Positions 1-8,871 of a DNA stretch of 13,917 nucleotides are shown piece by piece. How positions within the stretch are numbered: position 1 is the stretch's first letter; every line of letters starts with the position of its first letter. The translations under genes were made by a program, and so were the position numbers. Source of the stretch: Firmicutes bacterium UBA6811 (GTDB lineage Bacteria > Bacillota > SHA-98 > UBA4971); contig DKEX01000133.1 in the NCBI GenBank assembly GCA_002452295.1, forward strand, positions 1 to 13,917, given 5' to 3'. A model generated the notes under the pieces. It searched no databases, was not told the DNA's origin, and worked only from the letters and a program-made list of their open reading frames with translations.

Positions 1-6
1 CATTTC

Positions 7-21
7 TGCACCCTCACTTAG
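7..21 (+). repeat. Inverted repeat arm, left copy (TGCACCCTCACTTAG)
   Basis: This 15-base string is the exact reverse complement of 8718-8732. Both copies are non-coding and lie at the two outer edges of the uvrBAC plus accessory block. Similarity stops within a base or two on either side (one mismatch, then one further match), which is what the terminal repeats of an insertion sequence or a short recombination substrate would look like. The sequence continues beyond the window, so the full length of this arm is unknown. About 0.1 such exact inverted 15-mers would be expected by chance in a window of this size, so coincidence is possible. Confidence 0.5.
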
Positions 22-120
22 CCTCCACAAGGGGACAGCTTCCCAGGTTACAGCCACCGCCCTCCACAGCGACCCGCAGAAAAGTCATAGCCTGTTCGGC
101 AGGAAAGCCGGGATCAATAG

Positions 121-134
121 CGAATGCATGTTCG
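121..134. promoter_or_regulatory. LexA (DinR) SOS box upstream of uvrB
   Basis: The 14-base sequence CGAATGCATGTTCG matches the Firmicutes LexA operator consensus CGAACRNRYGTTYG at all defined positions except the fifth (T instead of C). It is nearly palindromic. Its position before the first excision-repair gene fits the known SOS control of uvrBA in Bacillus. Against it: the best promoter I can see is about 64 bases further downstream, so LexA bound here would not directly cover that -35/-10 pair unless a second promoter exists closer to the box. Confidence 0.65.
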
Positions 135-197
135 AGCGGTCACCAGGCAATACTTCCATATGCTGGGAGCGCGCGGCTGCACGCTGGCGCGGTAGCG

Positions 198-226
198 TTG
201 CGGAGGTGGCACAGGTGTCGTACAAT
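198..226 (+). promoter_or_regulatory. Candidate sigma-A promoter for uvrB
   Basis: TTGCGG (198-203) and TACAAT (221-226) are separated by 17 bases, the ideal sigma-A spacing. The -10 box matches five of six consensus positions and the -35 box three of six. Transcription would start near 233, leaving a leader of about 85 bases before the uvrB start. This rests on sequence only. Confidence 0.45.
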
Positions 227-302
227 TAGCGTAGAGACGACCGCACCCCGGACCCCGGCATGAGCAGTGCCCACAGAGGCGCGGGAGGGTTTGAAGGAGC
301 TC

Positions 303-309
303 AAGGAGG
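303..309 (+). promoter_or_regulatory. Ribosome binding site that sets the uvrB start
   Basis: AAGGAGG ends seven bases before a TTG codon at 317, the expected spacing. The upstream in-frame ATG at 260 has no such site, so the TTG is preferred as the start. Confidence 0.8.
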
Positions 310-316
310 CGCCATA

Positions 317-2362
317 TTGAACGAGTTCAAACTGAGGACAGATCTGAAACCGAGAGGCGATCAGCCGAAGGCCGTTCGGGAGCTTGCGGAGGGCGTGAGG
401 GCCGGCCAGAGGTGCCAGACGCTCCTCGGGGCCACCGGCACCGGGAAGACGTTCACGGACGCCCTCGTGATCCAGGAGGTCCAGAAGCCTACCCTGATCA
501 TCGCACACAACAAGACCCTCGCCGCGCAGCTCTGCAGCGAGTTTCGGGCGCTGTTCCCGGACAACGCCGTCGAGTACTTCGTGAGCTACTACGACTACTA
601 TCAGCCGGAGGCGTATATCCCGCAGACCGACACCTACATCGAGAAGGACTCGTCCATCAACGACGAGATCGACCGGCTGCGGCACGCCGCGACGAGCGCT
701 CTCTTCGAGCGGCGCGATGTCGTGATCGTGGCGAGCGTGTCGTGCATATACGGCCTCGGGTCGCCCGAGGATTACAAGGGCCTCACCGTGATGTTGCGCA
801 GGGGCGGCGACGCCGACAGGGACGCCGTCCTCCGGAAGCTCGTGGGCATCCAGTACGCCCGCAACGACATCGGCTTCACGAGAGGCACGTTCAGGGTACG
901 CGGCGACGTCGTGGAGATAATCCCGGCATACGGCGAAAACGCCATAAGGATCGAGTTCTTCGGCGACGAGGTCGACCGCATCCTCGAGGTCGATGTGGTC
1001 ACCGGCGAGGTGCTCCAGGAGAGGGATGTCGTGACCATCTTCCCGGCCACACACTTCATCACCAGCGATGAGAAGCTCAAGCGTGCCCTCGTCAGCATCG
1101 AGCAGGAGCTCGGGGAGCGGCTCGCCGAGCTTCGGAGCGCAGGCAAGCTGCTCGAGGCCCAGAGGCTGGAGCAGAGGACCCGTTACGACCTGGAGATGCT
1201 CGCCGAGGTGGGCTACTGTCAGGGCATCGAAAACTACTCGCGCCACCTCACCGGGAGACAGCAAGGGGAGCCGCCGGCCACGTTGCTCGACTACTTCCCC
1301 GACGACTTTCTGGTGATCATCGACGAGTCCCACGTCACGCTGCCGCAGTTGCACGCGATGTACGCCGGGGACCGATCCCGGAAGGAGAGCCTCGTCGCGT
1401 ACGGGTTCAGGCTGCCATCGGCCTTCGACAACCGCCCGCTCACGTTCGAGGAGTTCGAGCGGCGCGTAAACCAGGTCATCTTCGCATCGGCGACGCCCGG
1501 CCCGTATGAGCTTCGCGTGAGCAGCCAGGTGGTGGAGCAGATCATCCGCCCCACCGGGCTTATCGACCCGGAGGTGGAGGTGCGCCCCGTGCGCAACCAG
1601 ATCGATGACCTCCTCGCCGAGATCCGTGCGCGGGTGGACGCCAAAGAGCGCGTCCTCGTCACGACCCTCACGAAGAAGATGGCCGAGGACCTCACCGATT
1701 ATCTGGTGGACGTCGGCGAGAGGGCGCGATACCTCCACTCCGAGGTCGATACGCTGGAGCGCATTGAGATCCTGCGCAACCTGCGCCTGGGCGACTTCGA
1801 CGTCCTGGTGGGCATAAACCTGCTCCGGGAGGGGCTTGACCTTCCGGAGGTATCCCTCGTGGCCATCCTCGACGCCGACAAGGAAGGATACCTGCGCTCG
1901 GAGACGTCGCTCATCCAGACCATCGGGCGGGCTGCGCGCAACGTGCATGGCAAGGTGATCATGTACGCTGACACCATCACCCGGTCCATGCGGCGCGCCA
2001 TCGATGAGACCAACAGGCGGCGCAGGATCCAGATGGAATACAACGAGCGCCACGGCATAACGCCCGAGTCCGTGAAGAAGGCCGTCCATGACATCGCCGA
2101 GTTCGCCAGGGCCGCCGAGGAGAGGCCTGCGTACGGGGCCGCAGCCCAGGCCAGGGCCGGGGTGGCTGCAGCCTCCGGGGCCGGAGCCGCCGCGCCCGCC
2201 GGCGAGGCCGAGGCGCTGGAGAGGATGTCCGACAAGGAGGTTGCGGCGCTCATCCGCACGCTCGAGGAGCAGATGCGTAAGGCGGCGCAGGAGCTCGAGT
2301 TCGAGCGCGCCGCCGAGCTGCGCGACCGGATCCGCGCCCTCAGGCGGAGGTTCGCGTCATAG
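317..2362 (+). CDS. uvrB: Excinuclease ABC subunit B (UvrB)
   Basis: UvrB is the DNA-damage-verifying helicase-like subunit of nucleotide excision repair. It is loaded by UvrA, inserts a beta-hairpin into the duplex and recruits UvrC. The 681-residue product starting at TTG 317 is close to the usual 660-675. Visible features are Walker A GATGTGKT (38-45), the aromatic beta-hairpin rich in tyrosines (about 91-117), the DESH Walker B (336-339), helicase motif VI QTIGRAARN (534-542) and a C-terminal UVR domain (about 645-677) that binds UvrC. The family N-terminus, usually M-x-x-FKL-x-S/T-D, aligns with the TTG start rather than the ATG at 260, which would add 19 unrelated residues. An Ala/Gly-rich linker (about 608-632) precedes the UVR domain and is longer than usual. 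It is the first gene of a uvrB-uvrA-uvrC cluster, probably LexA-controlled. Confidence 0.98.
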   Translation: MNEFKLRTDLKPRGDQPKAVRELAEGVRAGQRCQTLLGATGTGKTFTDALVIQEVQKPTLIIAHNKTLAAQLCSEFRALFPDNAVEYFVSYYDYYQPEAYIPQTDTYIEKDSSINDEIDRLRHAATSALFERRDVVIVASVSCIYGLGSPEDYKGLTVMLRRGGDADRDAVLRKLVGIQYARNDIGFTRGTFRVRGDVVEIIPAYGENAIRIEFFGDEVDRILEVDVVTGEVLQERDVVTIFPATHFITSDEKLKRALVSIEQELGERLAELRSAGKLLEAQRLEQRTRYDLEMLAEVGYCQGIENYSRHLTGRQQGEPPATLLDYFPDDFLVIIDESHVTLPQLHAMYAGDRSRKESLVAYGFRLPSAFDNRPLTFEEFERRVNQVIFASATPGPYELRVSSQVVEQIIRPTGLIDPEVEVRPVRNQIDDLLAEIRARVDAKERVLVTTLTKKMAEDLTDYLVDVGERARYLHSEVDTLERIEILRNLRLGDFDVLVGINLLREGLDLPEVSLVAILDADKEGYLRSETSLIQTIGRAARNVHGKVIMYADTITRSMRRAIDETNRRRRIQMEYNERHGITPESVKKAVHDIAEFARAAEERPAYGAAAQARAGVAAASGAGAAAPAGEAEALERMSDKEVAALIRTLEEQMRKAAQELEFERAAELRDRIRALRRRFAS

Positions 2363-2480
2363 TCGGGCCCGGACGGCCTTGTGCACGCGTCGCAATTCAG
2401 AGCATGATCGCGTGATGGTGACAGCCGCCCTGCGGCGCCCATGTATCCGTGGAGAAGCGCGCTTTCGGAGGAAATGCATA
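2363..2480 (+). other. uvrB-uvrA spacer
   Basis: These 118 bases between uvrB and uvrA hold no gene and no clear terminator or promoter, so the two genes are probably co-transcribed. GGAGG at 2467-2471 lies nine bases before the uvrA GTG. An ATG at 2475 between them opens a frame that hits a stop after four codons, which rules it out as the start of uvrA. Confidence 0.55.
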
Positions 2481-5303
<2,823 letters not shown>

Positions 5304-5321
<18 letters not shown>

Positions 5322-5343
5322 GTAAGGTGCTGGGAACATGAAT
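5304..5343 (+). repeat. 20-bp tandem duplication across the uvrA-uvrC junction
   Basis: Two adjacent 20-base units, 5304-5323 and 5324-5343, differ at only two positions. Each begins AAGGTGCTGG and contains ATGA. The first unit carries the uvrA stop codon (5319-5321) and the second the uvrC start (5338-5340). The simplest reading is that an ancestral ATGA stop/start overlap was duplicated. Confidence 0.85.
5318..5341 (+). other. Seven-codon frame linking uvrA stop to uvrC start (MSKVLGT)
   Basis: The ATG at 5318 overlaps the uvrA stop (ATGA), and its own stop TGA at 5339-5341 overlaps the uvrC ATG at 5338 (ATGA again). Ribosomes ending uvrA could therefore restart twice and reach uvrC by translational coupling. 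Each ATG has an AAGGTG element 8 bases upstream that may act as a weak ribosome site. There is no evidence that the peptide itself has a function; it is most likely a by-product of the 20-bp duplication. Confidence 0.45.
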
Positions 5344-7461
5344 CAGGTGCCCAATGAGGAGCCCATGGCGGGGGCCGAAGCCGGTGCCACGGCCAAGGAC
5401 AGGGCCACGGCCAGGGAAAACCTTCAGGACAGAGTGAAGGACCTACCCGACAGGCCTGGGGTGTACATCATGAAAGACGCCTCGGGGCGCGTCATCTACG
5501 TCGGGAAGGCGTCGTCCCTGAGGAACAGGGTGCGCTCGTATTTCCAGTCGCCTGAGAGCCTCGCCAGGCGCACGCGGGCGCTCGTCGAGCACATCGCAGA
5601 CTTCGAGTACGTGGTCACCGACTCCGAGGTGGAGGCCCTCATCCTCGAGAACAACCTCATCAAGCGGCATCGCCCCCGGTACAACGTTCGGCTCAGGGAC
5701 GACAAGACCTACCCGTTCATCAAGGTCACCCTGGCAGAGCCGTTCCCGAGGGTGATCGTGACGCGCAGGGTGGAGCAGGACGGGTCTCGCTACTTCGGGC
5801 CTTACCCTAACGTGAGCGGGATGCGCGACACCCTTGCGTTTCTGAAGCGCCTTTTTCCTGTGCGGGGGTGCTCGAAGAGGATCACCGAGGAGTCCCGCGA
5901 GCGGCCGTGCCTCAACTACCATATCGGAAAGTGCCTGGGCCCGTGCGCGGCAGCCATAACCCGCGAGGCCTATGCCGAGCTTGTGAAGCAGATCGTCCTC
6001 TTCCTGGAAGGACGGCAGGAGCAGCTTGTCCGGGAGATGAAACGGCGGATGCAGGCGGCATCGGACCTACTGGACTTCGAGACAGCGGCCGCGCTCCGCG
6101 ACCGGATAAAGGCCATGGAGCGGGTGATGGAGCGGCAGAAGATGGTCCTCGGGTCGCGGCGCGACATCGACGTCATCGGCTTCGCCCGCGACGAGGAGGC
6201 CGCGGAGGCATGCGTGCAGATATTCTTCGTGCGCGGTGGCAAGCTCGTGGGTCGCGAGCGGTTCTTCATGGCCAATTCCGGCGACACCCCCGACGGCGAG
6301 ATGCTCGCGGCCTTCGTCAAGCAGTATTACGCCAGTGCCGCGTTCGTGCCGCGTGAGGTCGTGGTGCAGGCCGGCCTCGACGACGAAAACGAGTCCATCG
6401 CCTCGTGGCTTGCCGGTCTGCGCGGCGCGAGGGTGCACGTGACCGTGCCGCAGCGCGGCGAGAAGAAGCGCCTCGTGGACATGGTGCGGGATAACGCCAG
6501 GCTTGGCCTCGAGGAGGCCCGGTTGCGCGCCATGCGCGCCGCGGAGATGGAGGGCGGCGCCCTCGCCGAGCTCCAAGAAGCGCTCGGGCTTCCGAGGCTC
6601 CCCCACAGGATAGAGGCGTTCGACATATCCACCATCCAGGGCACGGACGCCGTCGGGTCCATGGTCGTGTTCGAGGGCGGACGCCCGGCGAAGTCCGAGT
6701 ACAGGCGGTTCAGGATAAAGACCGTCGAAGGCCAGGACGACTTCGCCATGATGCATGAAGTCGTCGCCAGGCGATGCCAGAGGGCTCTCAAGGAACCGGG
6801 ACAACTAGAAGACCAGAATCGGGATCGAGCGCGGGCACAGGAACAGGCACAGGCACAAGCGCAAGCGCAAGCGCAGGCAGAGGGGGCGACGCCGGAGCCA
6901 GAGCGCGCGCAGGAACAAGTGCGTGAGGTCACCGGCAGCGATGCCGCCCAGCAGCCCGGAAGCGAGGCTGGGCCATCTGATCGGGCGACCAACGACGGAC
7001 GCGGGGGTTTGAAACGGAGGTTTGGGGCACGCCCAGATCTCATGCTGATCGACGGCGGCAAGGGCCAGTTGGGAGCGGCACTTCGCGCGCTTCAGGAGTC
7101 GGGGCTCGCGGGCATCCCGGCGGTCGGCCTCGCCAAGGAGGAGGAACTCCTGTTCGTCGAGGCCAGACCGGACCCGATAGCCCTGCCGCGGGACTCCAAG
7201 GCGCTCTTCCTTCTGCAACGCGTAAGAGACGAAGCCCACAGGTTTGCCGTCTCGTACCACCGGCAGCTCCGGACAAAGCGGGCCACACTGTCGATGCTCG
7301 AAGAAGTACCCGGAGTCGGCAAGAAGCGCCTGAAGGCGCTTGTAGCTGCATTCCAGTCAGTGCGATCCATGCGCCAAGCGGACGTCGAGGATCTAGTGAA
7401 GGTCCCGGGCATAACCCGCAAAGTTGCCGAGCAGATTAAGCAAGCCCTCGGGGAATCTTGA
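5338..7461 (+). CDS. uvrC: Excinuclease ABC subunit C (UvrC), with internal low-complexity insertion
   Basis: UvrC makes both incisions flanking a lesion after UvrB binding. The 707-residue product is about 100 longer than typical UvrC (about 610). The GIY-YIG nuclease domain has GVY (41-43) and IYVG (53-56). A four-cysteine cluster around codons 179-203 resembles the iron-sulfur cysteines reported for UvrC. A UVR domain lies near 217-260. The RNase H-like nuclease has Asp429 (FDIS), Asp572 (LMLIDGG) and His634, and tandem helix-hairpin-helix motifs end the protein (about 654-705). The extra length is a roughly 25-residue Ala-rich N-terminal extension and a Gln/Ala-rich insertion at about 487-560 between the two catalytic aspartates. 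Those aspartates are 143 residues apart here, against 67 in E. coli (D399, D466). The catalytic residues are kept, so the enzyme is probably active. ATG 5365 is an alternative start, but its GAGGAG is only three bases away. Confidence 0.97.
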   Translation: MNQVPNEEPMAGAEAGATAKDRATARENLQDRVKDLPDRPGVYIMKDASGRVIYVGKASSLRNRVRSYFQSPESLARRTRALVEHIADFEYVVTDSEVEALILENNLIKRHRPRYNVRLRDDKTYPFIKVTLAEPFPRVIVTRRVEQDGSRYFGPYPNVSGMRDTLAFLKRLFPVRGCSKRITEESRERPCLNYHIGKCLGPCAAAITREAYAELVKQIVLFLEGRQEQLVREMKRRMQAASDLLDFETAAALRDRIKAMERVMERQKMVLGSRRDIDVIGFARDEEAAEACVQIFFVRGGKLVGRERFFMANSGDTPDGEMLAAFVKQYYASAAFVPREVVVQAGLDDENESIASWLAGLRGARVHVTVPQRGEKKRLVDMVRDNARLGLEEARLRAMRAAEMEGGALAELQEALGLPRLPHRIEAFDISTIQGTDAVGSMVVFEGGRPAKSEYRRFRIKTVEGQDDFAMMHEVVARRCQRALKEPGQLEDQNRDRARAQEQAQAQAQAQAQAEGATPEPERAQEQVREVTGSDAAQQPGSEAGPSDRATNDGRGGLKRRFGARPDLMLIDGGKGQLGAALRALQESGLAGIPAVGLAKEEELLFVEARPDPIALPRDSKALFLLQRVRDEAHRFAVSYHRQLRTKRATLSMLEEVPGVGKKRLKALVAAFQSVRSMRQADVEDLVKVPGITRKVAEQIKQALGES
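6844..6879 (+). repeat. Hexanucleotide repeat inside uvrC encoding Gln-Ala
   Basis: Six contiguous six-base units (CAGGCA twice, CAAGCG three times, CAGGCA once) encode an alternating Gln-Ala tract at UvrC residues 503-514. Being a multiple of three, changes in unit number would not shift the frame. The tract lies at the start of the insertion that separates the two halves of the RNase H-like domain. Confidence 0.85.
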
Positions 7462-7532
7462 GTTTATCAGTTGACCTTGTCCGAACCCGCATCAAACCCG
7501 AAGAGTTCTTTTTAGAAGTGTACATTTTGCCA
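7462..7532. other. Convergent gap between uvrC and the cas3 fragment
   Basis: The gap is visibly A+T-richer than uvrC. It contains a T-run near 7508-7513 but no clear stem before it, so no intrinsic terminator for uvrC can be named. The stretch 7515-7533, containing GTGTACATTTTGCCAC, differs in style from its surroundings and may be the end of an old mobile element that truncated the neighbouring cas3 gene. That idea is based on appearance only. Confidence 0.3.
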
Positions 7533-7880
7533 CTACAAAGCCAGGTCCTGGAATCCATCGGCAGGCAAAACACTTGCCGGTGGCTTGATGCGTAGCAATC
7601 GTTCCTCCCGGGGACGGACGAGTTCCTCCGGCCCCTTGCCCTGAAAATCATGATGGCATTTGCCGATGTCATGCAACGCGGTCAGATAGCCCAACCAGGC
7701 CGGCATAAGAGTATCGGGGCAGTTCGATGATTCCCGGAACCCCTGGACGGTCGTGGTAAAGGCTGGCGTCTCGAGCAAAGCCCTGGTTACGTTACCGATA
7801 TCGATGAGATGGCACCACAAGGGATGGAATGGCTCTGTCTTGGCCCAAAGCTCATAAGTCACGGCTGCAGCCTCAGACAT
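7533..7880 (-). pseudogene. cas3: Truncated Cas3 HD nuclease domain (type I CRISPR remnant)
   Basis: The 115-residue product matches the N-terminal end of Cas3, the nuclease-helicase that degrades target DNA in type I CRISPR systems. Seen are LWAKTEPFHPLW (11-22), His24, and the signature ALHDIGK (68-74), in which His70-Asp71 form the HD metal site, followed by DFQGKGPE. Intact Cas3 proteins run to about 700-900 residues; the later histidines and aspartate of the HD site and the whole helicase are absent. Similarity fades after about residue 90. The start is ATG 7880 with GAGGAGG about six bases upstream; the longer frame to 7901 has no such site. It sits 24 bases behind the DUF5615 pseudogene. 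No other cas gene or CRISPR array is in the window, so it is almost certainly a non-functional relic. A free-standing small HD protein is possible but less likely. Confidence 0.75.
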
Positions 7881-7904
7881 CACGGACCTCCTCGAGCACA
7901 CATA

Positions 7905-8444
7905 CTATACCGAATCTGTTGCCGGAAAGACGTGCCGCCGAAAAACCTGTACTCCTTGCCGGAATTCGTCGCTCTTCAGAGCCTCAAGATCGCGTTGCCC
8001 CGGAGACCAAACCTCCGAGGCTCTCGTTTCACCCCCCGCACACATGGGGACGACTTTGGCTCGCTGAGCAACTTGTCCGCCGTCGTCAAACTGATGTATG
8101 CGGATTCTGCCCATTTCCACGATCCACAGCATTCTTTCGACGGTCATTCTCGTGAGGGCCGATAAGAACTGACGAATGAGACTTTCCAAAGCGGTTAAGC
8201 TCGGGTTGCGTGGTATCCTGATCACGACCAGACCATAAGCATCCGCAGGGGGAAATCTCGTCACATCAGCAAAATCGATATCCATAGTGACTAGGCAAAG
8301 CCTTTCCTTCTGGCACGCCTCGAGCAAGTGTTGGCCGGAACAGCCCTGGAGACCTTCGCCGAGGACTGTCTCTACCTGATGCCCAGCGTCCTCGAATAGC
8401 TGCTATGTACGCGTACCGAAATTCTCATCCAACTTGAAAATCAT
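7905..8444 (-). pseudogene. DUF5615 PIN-like toxin gene broken by an in-frame stop
   Basis: Translation from ATG 8444 gives MIFKLDENFGTRT, then a TAG at 8403-8405 (codon 14), after which the same frame continues as a DUF5615 protein: FEDAGHQVETV, then LVTMDIDFADV, then a YGLVVIRIP strand. DUF5615 proteins are PIN-like presumed RNase toxins of about 115-120 residues; the acidic pairs in LDEN and MDIDFAD are the expected metal ligands. The single stop is the only visible lesion in the core, and CAG to TAG would explain it. After about residue 120 the frame runs on for about 60 residues with no family match, possibly a fused remnant. The start overlaps the DUF433 stop by four bases (ATGA), the usual antitoxin-toxin coupling. 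Restart at a downstream TTG (8327) would lose the LDEN metal site. Confidence 0.82.
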
Positions 8445-8683
8445 CCCGTCACCTCAGAGGGGAGATCCACGTACCTTTCGCGCGACATCTCCGCCCCACA
8501 GGCTATAGCCGCCCTTATATCCTCCTCGGACAACTGTGGGTATTCACCAATTATCTCCTGCGGAGTCATCCCATCAGCCAGGAGGTCCAAGACTAAAGAG
8601 ACCCAGATCCGTGTGCCATTAATGCACGGCTTACCAAAGCATACACGAGGATCGACCTTGATGCGTTGCAGGAGCGGGTTCAT
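8441..8683 (-). CDS. DUF433 family antitoxin-like protein (VapB45-like)
   Basis: The 80-residue protein has the DUF433 pattern: an N-terminal strand IKVDPRVCFGKPCINGTRI (8-26), then a helix with LVLDLLADGMTPQEII (30-45), then YPQLSEEDIRAAIA (48-61), a helix-turn-helix-like fold. DUF433 genes are commonly paired with DUF5615/PIN-like toxins as toxin-antitoxin modules, and here the toxin gene follows with a four-base overlap. ATG 8683 is chosen because GGAGG lies eight bases before it; ATG 8710 is in frame but lacks a ribosome site. The frame is intact although the partner is broken, so it may be a leftover antitoxin or a repressor with no present partner. Its expected role is DNA binding at its own promoter and toxin neutralisation; neither can be read from the sequence directly. 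Confidence 0.85.
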   Translation of the reverse strand: MNPLLQRIKVDPRVCFGKPCINGTRIWVSLVLDLLADGMTPQEIIGEYPQLSEEDIRAAIACGAEMSRERYVDLPSEVTG

Positions 8684-8717
8684 GCTTGTGGCCTCCGTAT
8701 ACGTTAGCATTCTACGC

Positions 8718-8732
8718 CTAAGTGAGGGTGCA
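8718..8732 (-). repeat. Inverted repeat arm, right copy (CTAAGTGAGGGTGCA on plus)
   Basis: This is the exact reverse complement of 7-21. It lies between the DUF433 gene and the 3' end of the PDZ protein gene, at the point where the convergent conserved block begins. Bases to the right of it do not resemble bases to the left of the other arm. Confidence 0.5.
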
Positions 8733-8871
8733 AGAGGCTGTTGGGCTTCCCCAGTTCATCGCAAGATCGCGGGACGAAGTCCCGGTGAATAGCTGCCCCA
8801 GATGCACGAATTACCAAGCCCCGAACAAAATCAGCGTTCTCAGGTACCAGTTCGCAGGCACCAACCTTACC
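8733..8871. other. Intergenic stretch with short hairpin
   Basis: No gene is supported; the plus-strand frame at 8722-9156 is mostly antisense to the PDZ gene. A perfect 6-bp stem with a 3-base loop (CGGGAC-GAA-GTCCCG, 8770-8784) is present, but no T-run follows on either strand, so it is at best a weak terminator for the PDZ gene. The rest has no recognisable content and could be the remnant of the element whose end is the repeat at 8718. Confidence 0.4.

Larger units (their letters stand above)
1..316. other. Intergenic region upstream of uvrB
   Basis: No gene is supported here. The reading frames that cross it, including a long minus-strand frame running through uvrB, have no recognisable protein content or ribosome site. 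The stretch holds one arm of the inverted repeat at its left edge, a LexA-box-like palindrome at 121-134, a promoter-like pair at 198-226 and the uvrB ribosome site at 303-309. The first 100 bases look like the remnant of something that continues to the left, possibly a mobile element end, but too little is visible to name it. Confidence 0.6.

Noticed and set aside
260..316. Upstream ATG start for uvrB
   Set aside because: There is no ribosome site before it, and the 19 extra residues do not match UvrB; TTG 317 has AAGGAGG at the right distance and the family N-terminus.
140..2089. 649-residue minus-strand frame antisense to uvrB
   Set aside because: It is a by-product of high G+C at third codon positions. 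It has no family motif or ribosome site, and uvrB on the other strand is certain. The 556-residue frame antisense to uvrA (2496-4166) is rejected for the same reason.
2088..2480. N-terminal extension of the uvrA frame
   Set aside because: It overlaps the 3' end of uvrB and encodes Arg/Pro-rich nonsense; UvrA homology and a ribosome site begin at GTG 2481.
7809..8165. Two plus-strand frames over the accessory patch
   Set aside because: They are antisense to the Cas3 fragment and the DUF5615 pseudogene, overlap each other in different frames and have no recognisable features.
8770..8784. Hairpin as a terminator for the PDZ protein gene
   Set aside because: The stem is only six base pairs and is not followed by a T-run on either strand.
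7462..8871. CRISPR array near the Cas3 fragment
   Set aside because: I looked for regularly spaced direct repeats of 25-40 bases and found none.
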